Assembly (NCBI GenBank): GCA_016267585.1
Contig: JACQUT010000073.1
Location: forward strand, 1 to 6,038
Reading direction: 5' to 3'
Source of the DNA: Cyanobacteria bacterium NC_groundwater_1444_Ag_S-0.65um_54_12
GTDB lineage: Bacteria; Cyanobacteriota; Sericytochromatia; S15B-MN24; VGJW01
DNA: 6,038 nucleotides
Below are positions 1 through 6,035 of this stretch, piece by piece. Numbering within the stretch: position 1 is the stretch's first letter; the number at the start of each line of letters is the position of its first letter. The translations under genes were made by a program, and so were the position numbers. Below the pieces are notes generated by a model. It saw nothing but the letters and a program-made list of their open reading frames with translations, ran no database searches and was not told the DNA's origin.

Positions 1-579
1 GGACTGCAGATCTTCATGTGGATTGGGAATGATCAGGTGCTGGCACAGCATTCCACTGGGGCGGATTCGCTCCAGCGCTTGCTCCAATGATACTTGTAGA
101 TCTTCCAAAGTACCGGTAAGTGATACGAAGGATTTGCCACCCGTCCCGACGGGGATTCTGAGCTCCAGAATAATTACCGGGGTAGCCTTGACTGCTATGT
201 CAGCTGCCAAAATGGCGGTTGCCAGCGAAAAAGTTTCGATAATGCCATAGGAATCCAGCGTGCTGACAGCAGTTTGGCCTTGCAGGGAGCGCAGGAGGTC
301 AGGGTGAGCTCCGGGCAAGAACACCTCATCGATCAATGCAGCGCCAGCTGCGTCAATTCCTGCCGCATGCGCCTCTGCGACGCTTGCTACGTCTCCAGCG
401 TAAAGAACCAGGAATTTGCCCGGGCTACAGGTCTGGGCGCGCAATAGCCTTACTGGTGCTTTTTTTACTATGGCATCAGCTACCCCGAAGCCCAAGGCAA
501 TAGAAGCGCACTCGATGAGAGCTAGCGCTGGCTCTGCTGTTGCTTCGCTTTTTTGGTCGTGTTGATTGACGCGCTTCAT
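1..579 (-). CDS. pduT: PduT-like trimeric shell protein, two BMC domains (3' end cut by window)
   Basis: The first 193 residues are present; comparison with Salmonella PduT suggests only a few C-terminal residues lie beyond the edge. Two BMC domains are visible: about 18-95 (ALALIECASIALGFGVADAI, then SPGKFLVLYAGDV) and about 110-185 (YGIIETFSLATAILAADIAV, then PVGTGGKSFVSLTG and IIPNPHED). This matches PduT in register, including PGKF, the GxGGK loop and the IPxPHE ending. PduT trimers hold one 4Fe-4S cluster in the pore, one Cys38 per subunit, thought to pass electrons across the shell. Here the aligned position is Ser52, with Cys51 just before it. An N-terminal extension of about 14 polar residues is present. 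The ATG at 579 overlaps the PduS stop, and GGAG (591-594) inside pduS may serve as ribosome site at slightly long spacing. The pduS-pduT order is the same as in the Salmonella pdu operon. Confidence 0.92.
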   Translation of the reverse strand, partial: MKRVNQHDQKSEATAEPALALIECASIALGFGVADAIVKKAPVRLLRAQTCSPGKFLVLYAGDVASVAEAHAAGIDAAGAALIDEVFLPGAHPDLLRSLQGQTAVSTLDSYGIIETFSLATAILAADIAVKATPVIILELRIPVGTGGKSFVSLTGTLEDLQVSLEQALERIRPSGMLCQHLIIPNPHEDLQS

Positions 580-1916
580 GAGGCTCGGATCTCCAAACCA
601 GCTGCCAGTAGTCGTACCGTACCGGTCAAACTGGCGTTAAGGGGGACGCCTGCACTGTCAAGCGGTACGTCGGCAATACGTTGGCCAGCCTTGACCCGAT
701 GCCCATCTCTGATAACTGGTGTAGCTTTTAGCCTGGGGGTTGTTTCGAGAGTAAGAACCACCCGATCACTCGTCAAGCTGCCGATCAATGGCGGATTTAT
801 CTCATAACGCAACAAATCCAGGCGCTGTAAAAGGCGCGAAAGCATTACTTGACGAGCTGGCCATTCCGCTTTGACAGCGGTTGTAATGAGTGCTGGCCGA
901 TATCCCGCCTGTAACAATTGCTGACCGACCGCGAACATGAGCTGGGCTGGATCCAGCTGGACCGGGCAGGCGACGGCACTGCATAACCCGCAGCCAGAAC
1001 AGAGAGCAGCTCCAGCTATTTCGGTCGCCAGATCAGTTAGACCGAGGGCTATGGCACGCATGCTGCGATGCGGCGTGATGCACTGGCCCATCAAGTATTG
1101 CGGGCACAAGCAAGTACACTGCTCGCAACCCTCGCAGGCAGCCAGGATACGTTTTCGATTAACTTCGAAGGTGGTCGCATGCTGCTGGACTAAGCGATGT
1201 TTGGCCGGCAATACGAGCAGCAGGCTACTGGTTGCTGGGAGCGCGGCGCTTGGCAACACTGATTTACCGCGCAGGACACTGCCTACGATAAGAGCAGGCG
1301 GCTCTGGCTTTTTAGGTCCACCGGCTGCGGCGACCAGTGCCGAGATCATGATTCCACGTGGGACCCAGGCAGTGAACGGACGATGAACTTCACCTAGCAC
1401 GGTGACTAGCTGATGGGTTACTGATCGTCCAGTTATCGCTTCATGCAGGGACCAAAGGCAGTGGGCATCAAGCAACAGTACGCTTACTTCCTTTGCCGTA
1501 CCGCCCGAGGGAATGACCCGTCCAGTGATGGCATGCACCAGTGGTAGTTCATCTCCTGATGGATAACGGCGTGGTACCCGAAAAAGCTTGACCAAGAAAC
1601 GGAGGTAGCCATCCTGGCCGATGGCGGCCAAGATCTGGCGTGCCGTATCATCACAATCCTCATCGATCGCCACGATGCCAGTGCGCGCGCCAGTTGCCTC
1701 CATGGCCAAGCGTAAACCATGCACTATTTTCTGGGGATAATTAGCTAACAGTTCGCGCTTGGCTCGTCCTAACGGTTCACATTCCGAACCATTTACAATC
1801 ACCGTATCAGCGGGTTGCTTCAGCAGAAGATGGAGAGCTTGTCCACTATCAGAGGTCAGGCCCGCTTCCCTGGCTCGCTTGATGATTAGATCTTTTGCGC
1901 GCAGCCGTGACGACAT
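576..1916 (-). CDS. pduS: PduS/RnfC-like 4Fe-4S electron-transfer protein with eroded flavin loop
   Basis: Protein of 446 residues, close to Salmonella PduS, a cobalamin reductase-type flavo-iron-sulfur protein of the BMC interior. I chose the ATG at 1916, two bases after the dehydrogenase TAA; an in-frame TTG at 1952 would add 12 unlike residues inside the upstream gene. Domains in order: RnfC/NuoF-like N-part with IVNGSECEPLGRAKREL (40-56) and RRYPSGDELPLVHAITGRV (116-134); an SLBB-like part (about 170-215) containing VTVLGEVHRPFTAWVP; two ferredoxin motifs, CX2CX2CX3CP (Cys261, 264, 267, 271, with an extra Cys269) and CX2CX2CX4CP (Cys306, 309, 312, 317); and a C-terminal barrel-sandwich domain (about 385-436) with IRDGHRVKAGQRIADVP. 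The glycine-rich GxGGAGFPxxxK loop expected near residues 18-32 reads AGLTSDSGQALHLLL, so flavin or NADH binding is doubtful. It overlaps the next gene by four bases (ATGA), which indicates translational coupling to the PduT-like partner. Confidence 0.92.
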   Translation of the reverse strand: MSSRLRAKDLIIKRAREAGLTSDSGQALHLLLKQPADTVIVNGSECEPLGRAKRELLANYPQKIVHGLRLAMEATGARTGIVAIDEDCDDTARQILAAIGQDGYLRFLVKLFRVPRRYPSGDELPLVHAITGRVIPSGGTAKEVSVLLLDAHCLWSLHEAITGRSVTHQLVTVLGEVHRPFTAWVPRGIMISALVAAAGGPKKPEPPALIVGSVLRGKSVLPSAALPATSSLLLVLPAKHRLVQQHATTFEVNRKRILAACEGCEQCTCLCPQYLMGQCITPHRSMRAIALGLTDLATEIAGAALCSGCGLCSAVACPVQLDPAQLMFAVGQQLLQAGYRPALITTAVKAEWPARQVMLSRLLQRLDLLRYEINPPLIGSLTSDRVVLTLETTPRLKATPVIRDGHRVKAGQRIADVPLDSAGVPLNASLTGTVRLLAAGLEIRAS

Positions 1917-1918
1917 GC

Positions 1919-3409
1919 TTAAACAATCCGGAAAGCATCTACTAAAGTGCAACGGCGCAAGCGTGCGAAATGCCGTGCATGAGTAAGTCCTTCTCCGGTA
2001 GGATGCGCAATGGTAAACGAAGTTGGTCCTTCACCGCCTTCGCCCAAGCCGGCATAATGGGGGCCATTCTTGACGAAAATCGCCGTGTCCAGGTATTTAG
2101 CCATCCGGCTCATGCGATCTACGTAACGACTATGGAGACTGGCCGTGTGGCCCATGCCCTGCTCTGTTTCCTTGGCCAGTTCGAGCGCTTCTTCGAAATT
2201 ACGAACCCGTGCCAGTGGTATGACCGGCAATAATTGCTCGGTATATAGCAGGGTGTGATTGCGGTTCACTTCGCACAATGCGATACGTACTTCGTCGCCT
2301 ACCGAAAGCCCGATTTCGCGCAGAATTACCTTGGCATCTTTCCCGATGAACTTTTTATTGACTTCCGAACTTTGCCCTGGCCCCTTGTTGATGGCCAGGA
2401 TTATCTTCATGAGGCGTTCGGTCTGATCAGCATCCAGTTCTAGCGCACCGTTCTTCTTCATGACCTGTTTCAAGGGGTCTGCGATAGCCCCGACTGCAAT
2501 GAATTCCTTTTCAGCGCAGCAGACGATGTTGTTGTCGAAGGATGCTCCTAGCACCATGTCGCGCCCCGCCTTCTCTAGATCGGCTGATTCGTCACAGACC
2601 GCGGGCGGATTACCGGGACCGGCCGCGATGACTTTCTTGCCGCTGCCCATGGCTACCTTCACGACGGCTGGCCCACCGGTCACTACCAGGAGCCGGATGC
2701 CCGGGTGATTCATCAAGGCCTGAGCAGTCTGGATGGTAGGTTCAGCAACACTGGTTATGAGATTGGGGGGAGCCCCGGCCGACTGGAGGGCACGATTCAA
2801 CATGTCGATGGTGAAGTGGGTGATGCGTCGTGCGTTCGGATGAGGATTGAAGCAGACGGCATTGCCTGCTGCGATCATGCCGATGGCGTTGCAGATGACC
2901 GTTTCGGAAGGATTGGTCATCGGGCAAATGGCAGCGATTACACCCCAAGGAGCAAGCTCATACAATGTCAAGCCGTGATCCCCGCTCCATGCGGTGGTAG
3001 CCAGATCTTCCATTCCGGGTGTCTTGGTTGCTACCAGGCGGTTCTTGTTGATTTTATCAGCTACCCGGCCCAGGCCGGTTTCTTCGACGGCCAGCTGTGC
3101 CAGTGCCTCTAGATTTTGCAATACTGCCTGCCGCATGGCAGCGATCATTGCCTGGCGATCGCCCAGGGTTCGCTCCCATTCCAGAATATATTGCGCCTTG
3201 GTGGCCGCCGTGATAGCTTCGGTCAGGGTAGCGAAAATACCTTCATTAGCGTTACCGGTAGCTGCTGCGTTAGCCAGGGAGCCACCTGGCATGCGGCTTC
3301 CTGGCTCAGCTAGCGTGTCATGTTGGACCGGTTGCCACTTACCGTCTTCTGCCAAGCGGGTAATCACCTGCTGTACTATTTGTGAAAGTCGCTGTTCAGA
3401 AACCGGCAT
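1919..3409 (-). CDS. pduP: CoA-acylating aldehyde dehydrogenase with N-terminal encapsulation helix (PduP/EutE type)
   Basis: Protein of 496 residues that oxidises an aldehyde with NAD+ and CoA to acyl-CoA. Next to DERA the substrate is most likely acetaldehyde. Residues 3-21 (VSEQRLSQIVQQVITRLAE) form an amphipathic helix typical of BMC encapsulation peptides, followed by a low-complexity linker to about residue 55. The catalytic domain shows the LAPWGVIAAICPMTNP nucleotide-binding start (152-167), VVTGGPAVV (242-250), AAGPGNPPAVCD (262-273), catalytic Cys297 in FDNNIVCCAEKEF (291-303), and the family ending with GEG.T.ARHFAR.RRC (472-487). An adjacent Cys298 sits where PduP usually has a small or hydrophobic residue; alignment on the AEK that follows makes Cys297 the nucleophile. 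The start ATG is preceded by CAGGT eight bases away, overlapping the BMC-P stop. The stop TAA is two bases before the PduS-like ATG. Propionaldehyde specificity cannot be excluded; the symbol marks the family. Confidence 0.95.
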   Translation of the reverse strand: MPVSEQRLSQIVQQVITRLAEDGKWQPVQHDTLAEPGSRMPGGSLANAAATGNANEGIFATLTEAITAATKAQYILEWERTLGDRQAMIAAMRQAVLQNLEALAQLAVEETGLGRVADKINKNRLVATKTPGMEDLATTAWSGDHGLTLYELAPWGVIAAICPMTNPSETVICNAIGMIAAGNAVCFNPHPNARRITHFTIDMLNRALQSAGAPPNLITSVAEPTIQTAQALMNHPGIRLLVVTGGPAVVKVAMGSGKKVIAAGPGNPPAVCDESADLEKAGRDMVLGASFDNNIVCCAEKEFIAVGAIADPLKQVMKKNGALELDADQTERLMKIILAINKGPGQSSEVNKKFIGKDAKVILREIGLSVGDEVRIALCEVNRNHTLLYTEQLLPVIPLARVRNFEEALELAKETEQGMGHTASLHSRYVDRMSRMAKYLDTAIFVKNGPHYAGLGEGGEGPTSFTIAHPTGEGLTHARHFARLRRCTLVDAFRIV

Positions 3410-3415
3410 GGCTAT

Positions 3416-3739
3416 TTACCTGACTACCAACTGGTTGTCGCAAGGCGAGCAGTTACTGGTGTACATTACCTCACCGTACACTTCCCAGGTATCGACGATT
3501 GCCATGATAGTGGCATCGATCGGTTTGTTTTCGGTGGCCAAGGTTTGCCGTGCGCTCGAGCCGGTGGCATATAGTATCACCTCGCCAACTCCAGCACCTA
3601 CCGTATCAGCTGCTATTACATAGCCTTCAGTTTCGCGGGCTTTGACGTCTAGTTGGCGTACGACGAGTAGCTTGGTTCCAACTAGTTTGGGATCTTTTTG
3701 CTCAGCTACCAATGTTCCGACGATCTTACCGATCAGCAC
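3416..3739 (-). CDS. eutN: Pentameric vertex shell protein (BMC-P, EutN/CcmL family)
   Basis: Protein of 107 residues starting at GTG; family members run about 80-110. Pentamers of this family cap the twelve vertices of the polyhedral shell and close it. Landmarks are the first strand LIGKIVGTLVA (2-12), KLLVVRQLD (23-31), VIAADTVGAGVGEVIL (41-56) with the conserved GAGxGE turn, GSSAR (60-64), and the late strand PIDATIMAIVDTWEV (73-87). It has no BMC Pfam fold of the hexamer type; EutN/CcmL is an unrelated OB-like fold. The tail after residue 94 contains two cysteines (Cys97, Cys100) of unknown meaning. Only one pentamer gene is seen here, whereas some loci carry up to three; others may lie outside the window. 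It ends with TAA six bases before the dehydrogenase start. Confidence 0.95.
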   Translation of the reverse strand: MLIGKIVGTLVAEQKDPKLVGTKLLVVRQLDVKARETEGYVIAADTVGAGVGEVILYATGSSARQTLATENKPIDATIMAIVDTWEVYGEVMYTSNCSPCDNQLVVR

Positions 3740-3748
3740 AAAGTGTCT

Positions 3749-3755
3749 TCCTTCT
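3749..3755 (-). promoter_or_regulatory. Ribosome binding site of BMC-P, supports the GTG start
   Basis: The minus strand reads AGAAGGA, then nine bases, then GTG at 3739. It lies in the 18-base gap after the BMC-H TAG stop. Its position picks the GTG, which begins the typical pentamer start (M)LIGKIVG, as the translation start. Confidence 0.75.
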
Positions 3756-3757
3756 AA

Positions 3758-4069
3758 CTAAACTTCGATCTTGACTCCAGTCAGTTCAGCGGCACTACGT
3801 CCAAGCGGCAATACCTGATCAACATTGGTATGCGGCCTGGCAATCACGTGTACGGCCACCACCTCGCCGATCTTTTCAGCTGCGCGGGAGCCAGCTTCCG
3901 TGGCGGCTTTTACTGCTGCCACATCGCCGCGTACTACTGCTGTCACGTAGCCTCCGCCGGTCTTCTCGTAGCGTACCAGTTCAACTTTCGCTGCCTTTAC
4001 CATTGCGTCGGAAGCCTCGACCATGGCGGCAAAACTTCTACATTCGATCATTCCCAGTGCTTCAGCCAT
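3758..4069 (-). CDS. pduA: Hexameric shell protein (BMC-H, PduA/CcmK family)
   Basis: Protein of 103 residues with a single BMC domain (about 4-85) and a short C-terminal tail. It is the main facet tile of the shell; six copies form a hexamer with a central metabolite pore. Visible family landmarks are ALGMIE (4-9), [11 protein letters not shown] (21-31) with the edge lysine Lys25, the pore loop KTGGG (36-40), [16 protein letters not shown] (45-60), and VHVIARPH (73-80) with the edge arginine Arg78. The residue equivalent to PduA Ser40 is Gly39, giving a bare triple-glycine pore. From memory the Haliangium ochraceum BMC-H has the same [14 protein letters not shown] stretch, so this looks like a trait of that family rather than a mutation. 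It has a strong ribosome site and is followed after 18 bases by the pentamer gene. The symbol reflects family membership, not proven propanediol function. Confidence 0.96.
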   Translation of the reverse strand: MAEALGMIECRSFAAMVEASDAMVKAAKVELVRYEKTGGGYVTAVVRGDVAAVKAATEAGSRAAEKIGEVVAVHVIARPHTNVDQVLPLGRSAAELTGVKIEV

Positions 4070-4129
4070 TTAATTGTCTCCTTTCTTCAGTCTTGTCCTC
4101 GCTACTTCCCCTTGGCTTGAGATAGTTTC
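4070..4129 (-). other. 60-base leader between BMC-T and BMC-H
   Basis: This is the longest non-coding gap in the window. Read on the minus strand it is purine-rich, especially in its last 20 bases before the BMC-H start, where it holds the best ribosome binding site of the operon. I see no convincing hairpin, terminator or -35/-10 pair. The extra length probably serves efficient translation initiation of the major shell hexamer, although an RNA processing site cannot be excluded. Confidence 0.5.
4077..4084 (-). promoter_or_regulatory. Strong ribosome binding site of BMC-H
   Basis: The minus strand reads AAAGGAGA followed by CAATTAA and the ATG at 4069. This near-perfect Shine-Dalgarno core at standard spacing is the clearest in the operon. 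It fits the need for far more hexamer than trimer, pentamer or enzyme in a BMC shell. Confidence 0.85.
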
Positions 4130-4765
4130 TTAGCGCTGCTCCTGGCTGCCATTCACATCAAAGATGGCTGATAGTGCTGCTTTGGAAGCTACCATGACAT
4201 TTGCTTCATCACCGGCCAGGTAGAGGCGACCAAAGGCCCCGGTAGGACGGATAATCACGATGTTGATATCGGCAGCCTTTTCTGCTTCGTTGGCAGCCAG
4301 CACGGCATAACCAGCCGGATAAGTCTCCATGATAAAGAGCGTTTGCTTGGGTATCAGCATCATTCCCTTGCGACCACTGCGGTTGATCAGCATGGCTTGG
4401 TGGTCATCCACCTTGCGGATGATTTGCTGGGAGATTACCTTGGGCTTCAAACGATCGCCCTCGTTCTTGCCCAATTCAGTCAAGATAGCATTCCCGGCTT
4501 GCCTTACCTCAGCTTGCTCGTCCGCATGCAGCTCGAGCATGCCGTATTGTCGCTCCACGATCTGCTCGGCCGGTGTCACAGCCGTGGCTTTGAGCGCCAC
4601 ATCCATCAGGCGGTTTATTTCCATGCCAGGTGCGATTTCGACATAAAGAGCAGCTTGGCCTTCGATGGGCAAATAACCGGTAGCCACTGACGCCATGTAA
4701 GCCGCAAATTGCGGCTGCATGGCGTCGATAAAAACATAAGTTCTTAGCTGAATATTTTCACTCAT
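4130..4765 (-). CDS. Trimeric shell protein with two BMC domains, permuted stacking type (BMC-T)
   Basis: Protein of 211 residues, a usual length for tandem-domain BMC-T shell proteins, which form pseudohexameric trimers tiling shell facets. Domain 1 (about 7-100) begins LRTYVFIDAMQPQ and carries VEIAPGMEINRLMDVALKA. Domain 2 (about 105-203) contains LFIMETYPAGYAVLAANEAEKAA (cited here as 143-165) and the loop PTGAFGRLYLAG (174-185), which should line the central pore. The order of elements fits the circularly permuted BMC-T class whose trimers can stack face to face with gated pores (CsoS1D, CcmP). From memory the sequence is very close to the Haliangium ochraceum BMC-T2 protein, sharing the LRTY.F.DA.QPQ start and GAFGRLYLAG. 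Such large gated pores are proposed to admit bulky substrates and cofactors, here plausibly deoxyribose phosphate, CoA or NAD. The start codon is ATG. The upstream 22-base gap has only a weak AGAAG/GAGG-type ribosome site, so it is probably translated at a lower level than the hexamer gene downstream. Confidence 0.93.
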   Translation of the reverse strand: MSENIQLRTYVFIDAMQPQFAAYMASVATGYLPIEGQAALYVEIAPGMEINRLMDVALKATAVTPAEQIVERQYGMLELHADEQAEVRQAGNAILTELGKNEGDRLKPKVISQQIIRKVDDHQAMLINRSGRKGMMLIPKQTLFIMETYPAGYAVLAANEAEKAADINIVIIRPTGAFGRLYLAGDEANVMVASKAALSAIFDVNGSQEQR

Positions 4766-4787
4766 CGTTTTAAACTTCTAGCCTCGC

Positions 4788-6035
4788 TCAATATTGCTCT
4801 TTGCCGCTAGCGCCTTTTACTATAGCAACCGAAGCGCTGGCACCGATGCGGGTGGCTCCTGCTGCCAGCATTTCGGTTGCCGTCTTGGCGTCACGCACTC
4901 CACCAGATGCCTTTACCCCGAGCTCAGGACCTACCGCAGTGCGCATGAGTATTATGTCGCTGGTGGTAGCACCGCCGCCACCGAATCCCGTCGAGGTCTT
5001 GACGAAATCAGCCCCGGCACGCTTGGCTAAAAGACAGGCGGCCACTTTCTCCTCGTCAGACAGCAAACTCGTTTCCAGTATCACTTTGACGATGGTTCCG
5101 CGCGGTACTGCTCGCGCCACTTGATGTATGTCATCTTCCACTAGCCGATAGTTCTTGCTCTTGAGAGCTCCCACGTTTATAACCATATCAATTTCCGACG
5201 CACCATTACTGGCTGCTTCGCGTGCCTCGAAAGCCTTGGTAGCGGGATCCGTCGCTCCTAGCGGAAAGCCGATCACGGTGCATACCTGTACTGGTGAACC
5301 CTTTAACAGGTCAGCCGCTAAAGACACCCAGGTAGGGTTAATGCACACACTGGCAAAGCAATGCTCACGGGCTTCGGCACAGAGCTTGCGAATATCGGCC
5401 TCGATCGCCTCTGGTTTGAGAAGGGTGTGATCAATGAACCGTGCCAGTTTCCTGGCAGCCGAGATATTGCCGTTGCCTGCGCCGATGCGCGTAGCGCCTT
5501 CGGCAATGATATCTTTGACTCTCCACTGACAGCGATCAGCACAAGTGGTCGGAGCCAGACAGGATTGACAACTTGGCAATTTCGCAATAGCAATGGTTGG
5601 CTCGGCGAGTTCAGCAACCGTAACTAATGCAATACCTAATCCCTTCAAGCATTCTTGCTGGTTATCAATGGTGGAATCTCGCTTTTGCCATGTCACTGGT
5701 TCCGCAGCACAAGTCACCAGCGGCTTACCCAGGCGCCTGGCAACCCGCAGTAATTGTGCGGTATGCGATTCTGCGCTGGCCGAGAGCAATTGGCGCAGGA
5801 GTCCAGATGGCATGCTGGGCAGTACGATCAATTCGAAATTGGCCAAGGTACGAGATGGTCGAGAGCTTGCTTGTAACGCGTCGCATACCGTAACCGCTGG
5901 TAGGCGATTCAACCGCATCCAGCGCGGCAACAGCAGCGTTACGTCATACCTGCCGCCAGCTTGCAAGGTCTCGATGACTGCCGGCAAGTTATGATGATCT
6001 TCTGTGTAAATCACCAACGCCGACCTGCGGGCCAT
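4788..6035 (-). CDS. deoC: Two-domain BMC enzyme: flavoprotein-like N-domain plus Cys4 motif fused to deoxyribose-phosphate aldolase
   Basis: Protein of 415 residues. The C-terminal part (about 195-408) is a class I TIM-barrel DERA, which cleaves 2-deoxyribose 5-phosphate to glyceraldehyde 3-phosphate and acetaldehyde. It shows the DHTLLKP start (202-208), Asp283 in EIDMVINVG, the Schiff-base lysine Lys346 in FVKTSTGF, the second active-site lysine Lys375 in GVKASGG, and a phosphate-binding end GATRIGAS (393-400). The last residue is Tyr415, as in E. coli DERA, whose C-terminal tyrosine aids catalysis. Usual DERAs have about 220-260 residues, so roughly 190 are extra. Residues 5-150 look like a Rossmann-type domain resembling BMC-associated flavoproteins (ALVIY strand, [23 protein letters not shown]). 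They are followed by a CX2CX5CX3C motif (Cys156, 159, 165, 169) and a linker helix. The flavin assignment is weak, as no clear cofactor loop is seen. The ATG at 6035 lies three bases from the window edge with no upstream stop visible, so the true start could lie outside. It is followed after 22 bases by the shell gene, which suggests a core enzyme of the compartment. Confidence 0.9.
   Translation of the reverse strand: MARRSALVIYTEDHHNLPAVIETLQAGGRYDVTLLLPRWMRLNRLPAVTVCDALQASSRPSRTLANFELIVLPSMPSGLLRQLLSASAESHTAQLLRVARRLGKPLVTCAAEPVTWQKRDSTIDNQQECLKGLGIALVTVAELAEPTIAIAKLPSCQSCLAPTTCADRCQWRVKDIIAEGATRIGAGNGNISAARKLARFIDHTLLKPEAIEADIRKLCAEAREHCFASVCINPTWVSLAADLLKGSPVQVCTVIGFPLGATDPATKAFEAREAASNGASEIDMVINVGALKSKNYRLVEDDIHQVARAVPRGTIVKVILETSLLSDEEKVAACLLAKRAGADFVKTSTGFGGGGATTSDIILMRTAVGPELGVKASGGVRDAKTATEMLAAGATRIGASASVAIVKGASGKEQY

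Noticed and set aside
937..1386. Plus-strand open frame of 149 codons
   Set aside because: It is antisense to the two 4Fe-4S motifs of the PduS-like gene, with no motif and no ribosome site that I can see.
1917..1952. Upstream TTG start for the PduS-like protein (adds 12 residues)
   Set aside because: The extension lies inside the dehydrogenase gene and its residues do not resemble PduS N-termini; the ATG at 1916 sits two bases after the upstream stop, as expected for coupled genes.
2994..3623. Plus-strand open frame of 209 codons
   Set aside because: It lies antisense to the aldehyde dehydrogenase N-terminus and the pentamer gene, has low-complexity Ser/Ala/Arg-rich composition and no recognisable motif; it is a shadow of the conserved minus-strand genes.
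3758..4069. Triple-glycine pore of the BMC-H protein as a novel pore variant
   Set aside because: PduA has Ser at the middle position, but I recall the same GGG loop in the Haliangium BMC-H, so it is probably normal for this family.
4070..4129. Possible terminator, riboswitch or internal promoter ahead of the BMC-H gene
   Set aside because: No stable inverted repeat followed by a T-run, and no recognisable -35/-10 pair on the minus strand; the purine-rich end is explained by the ribosome site.
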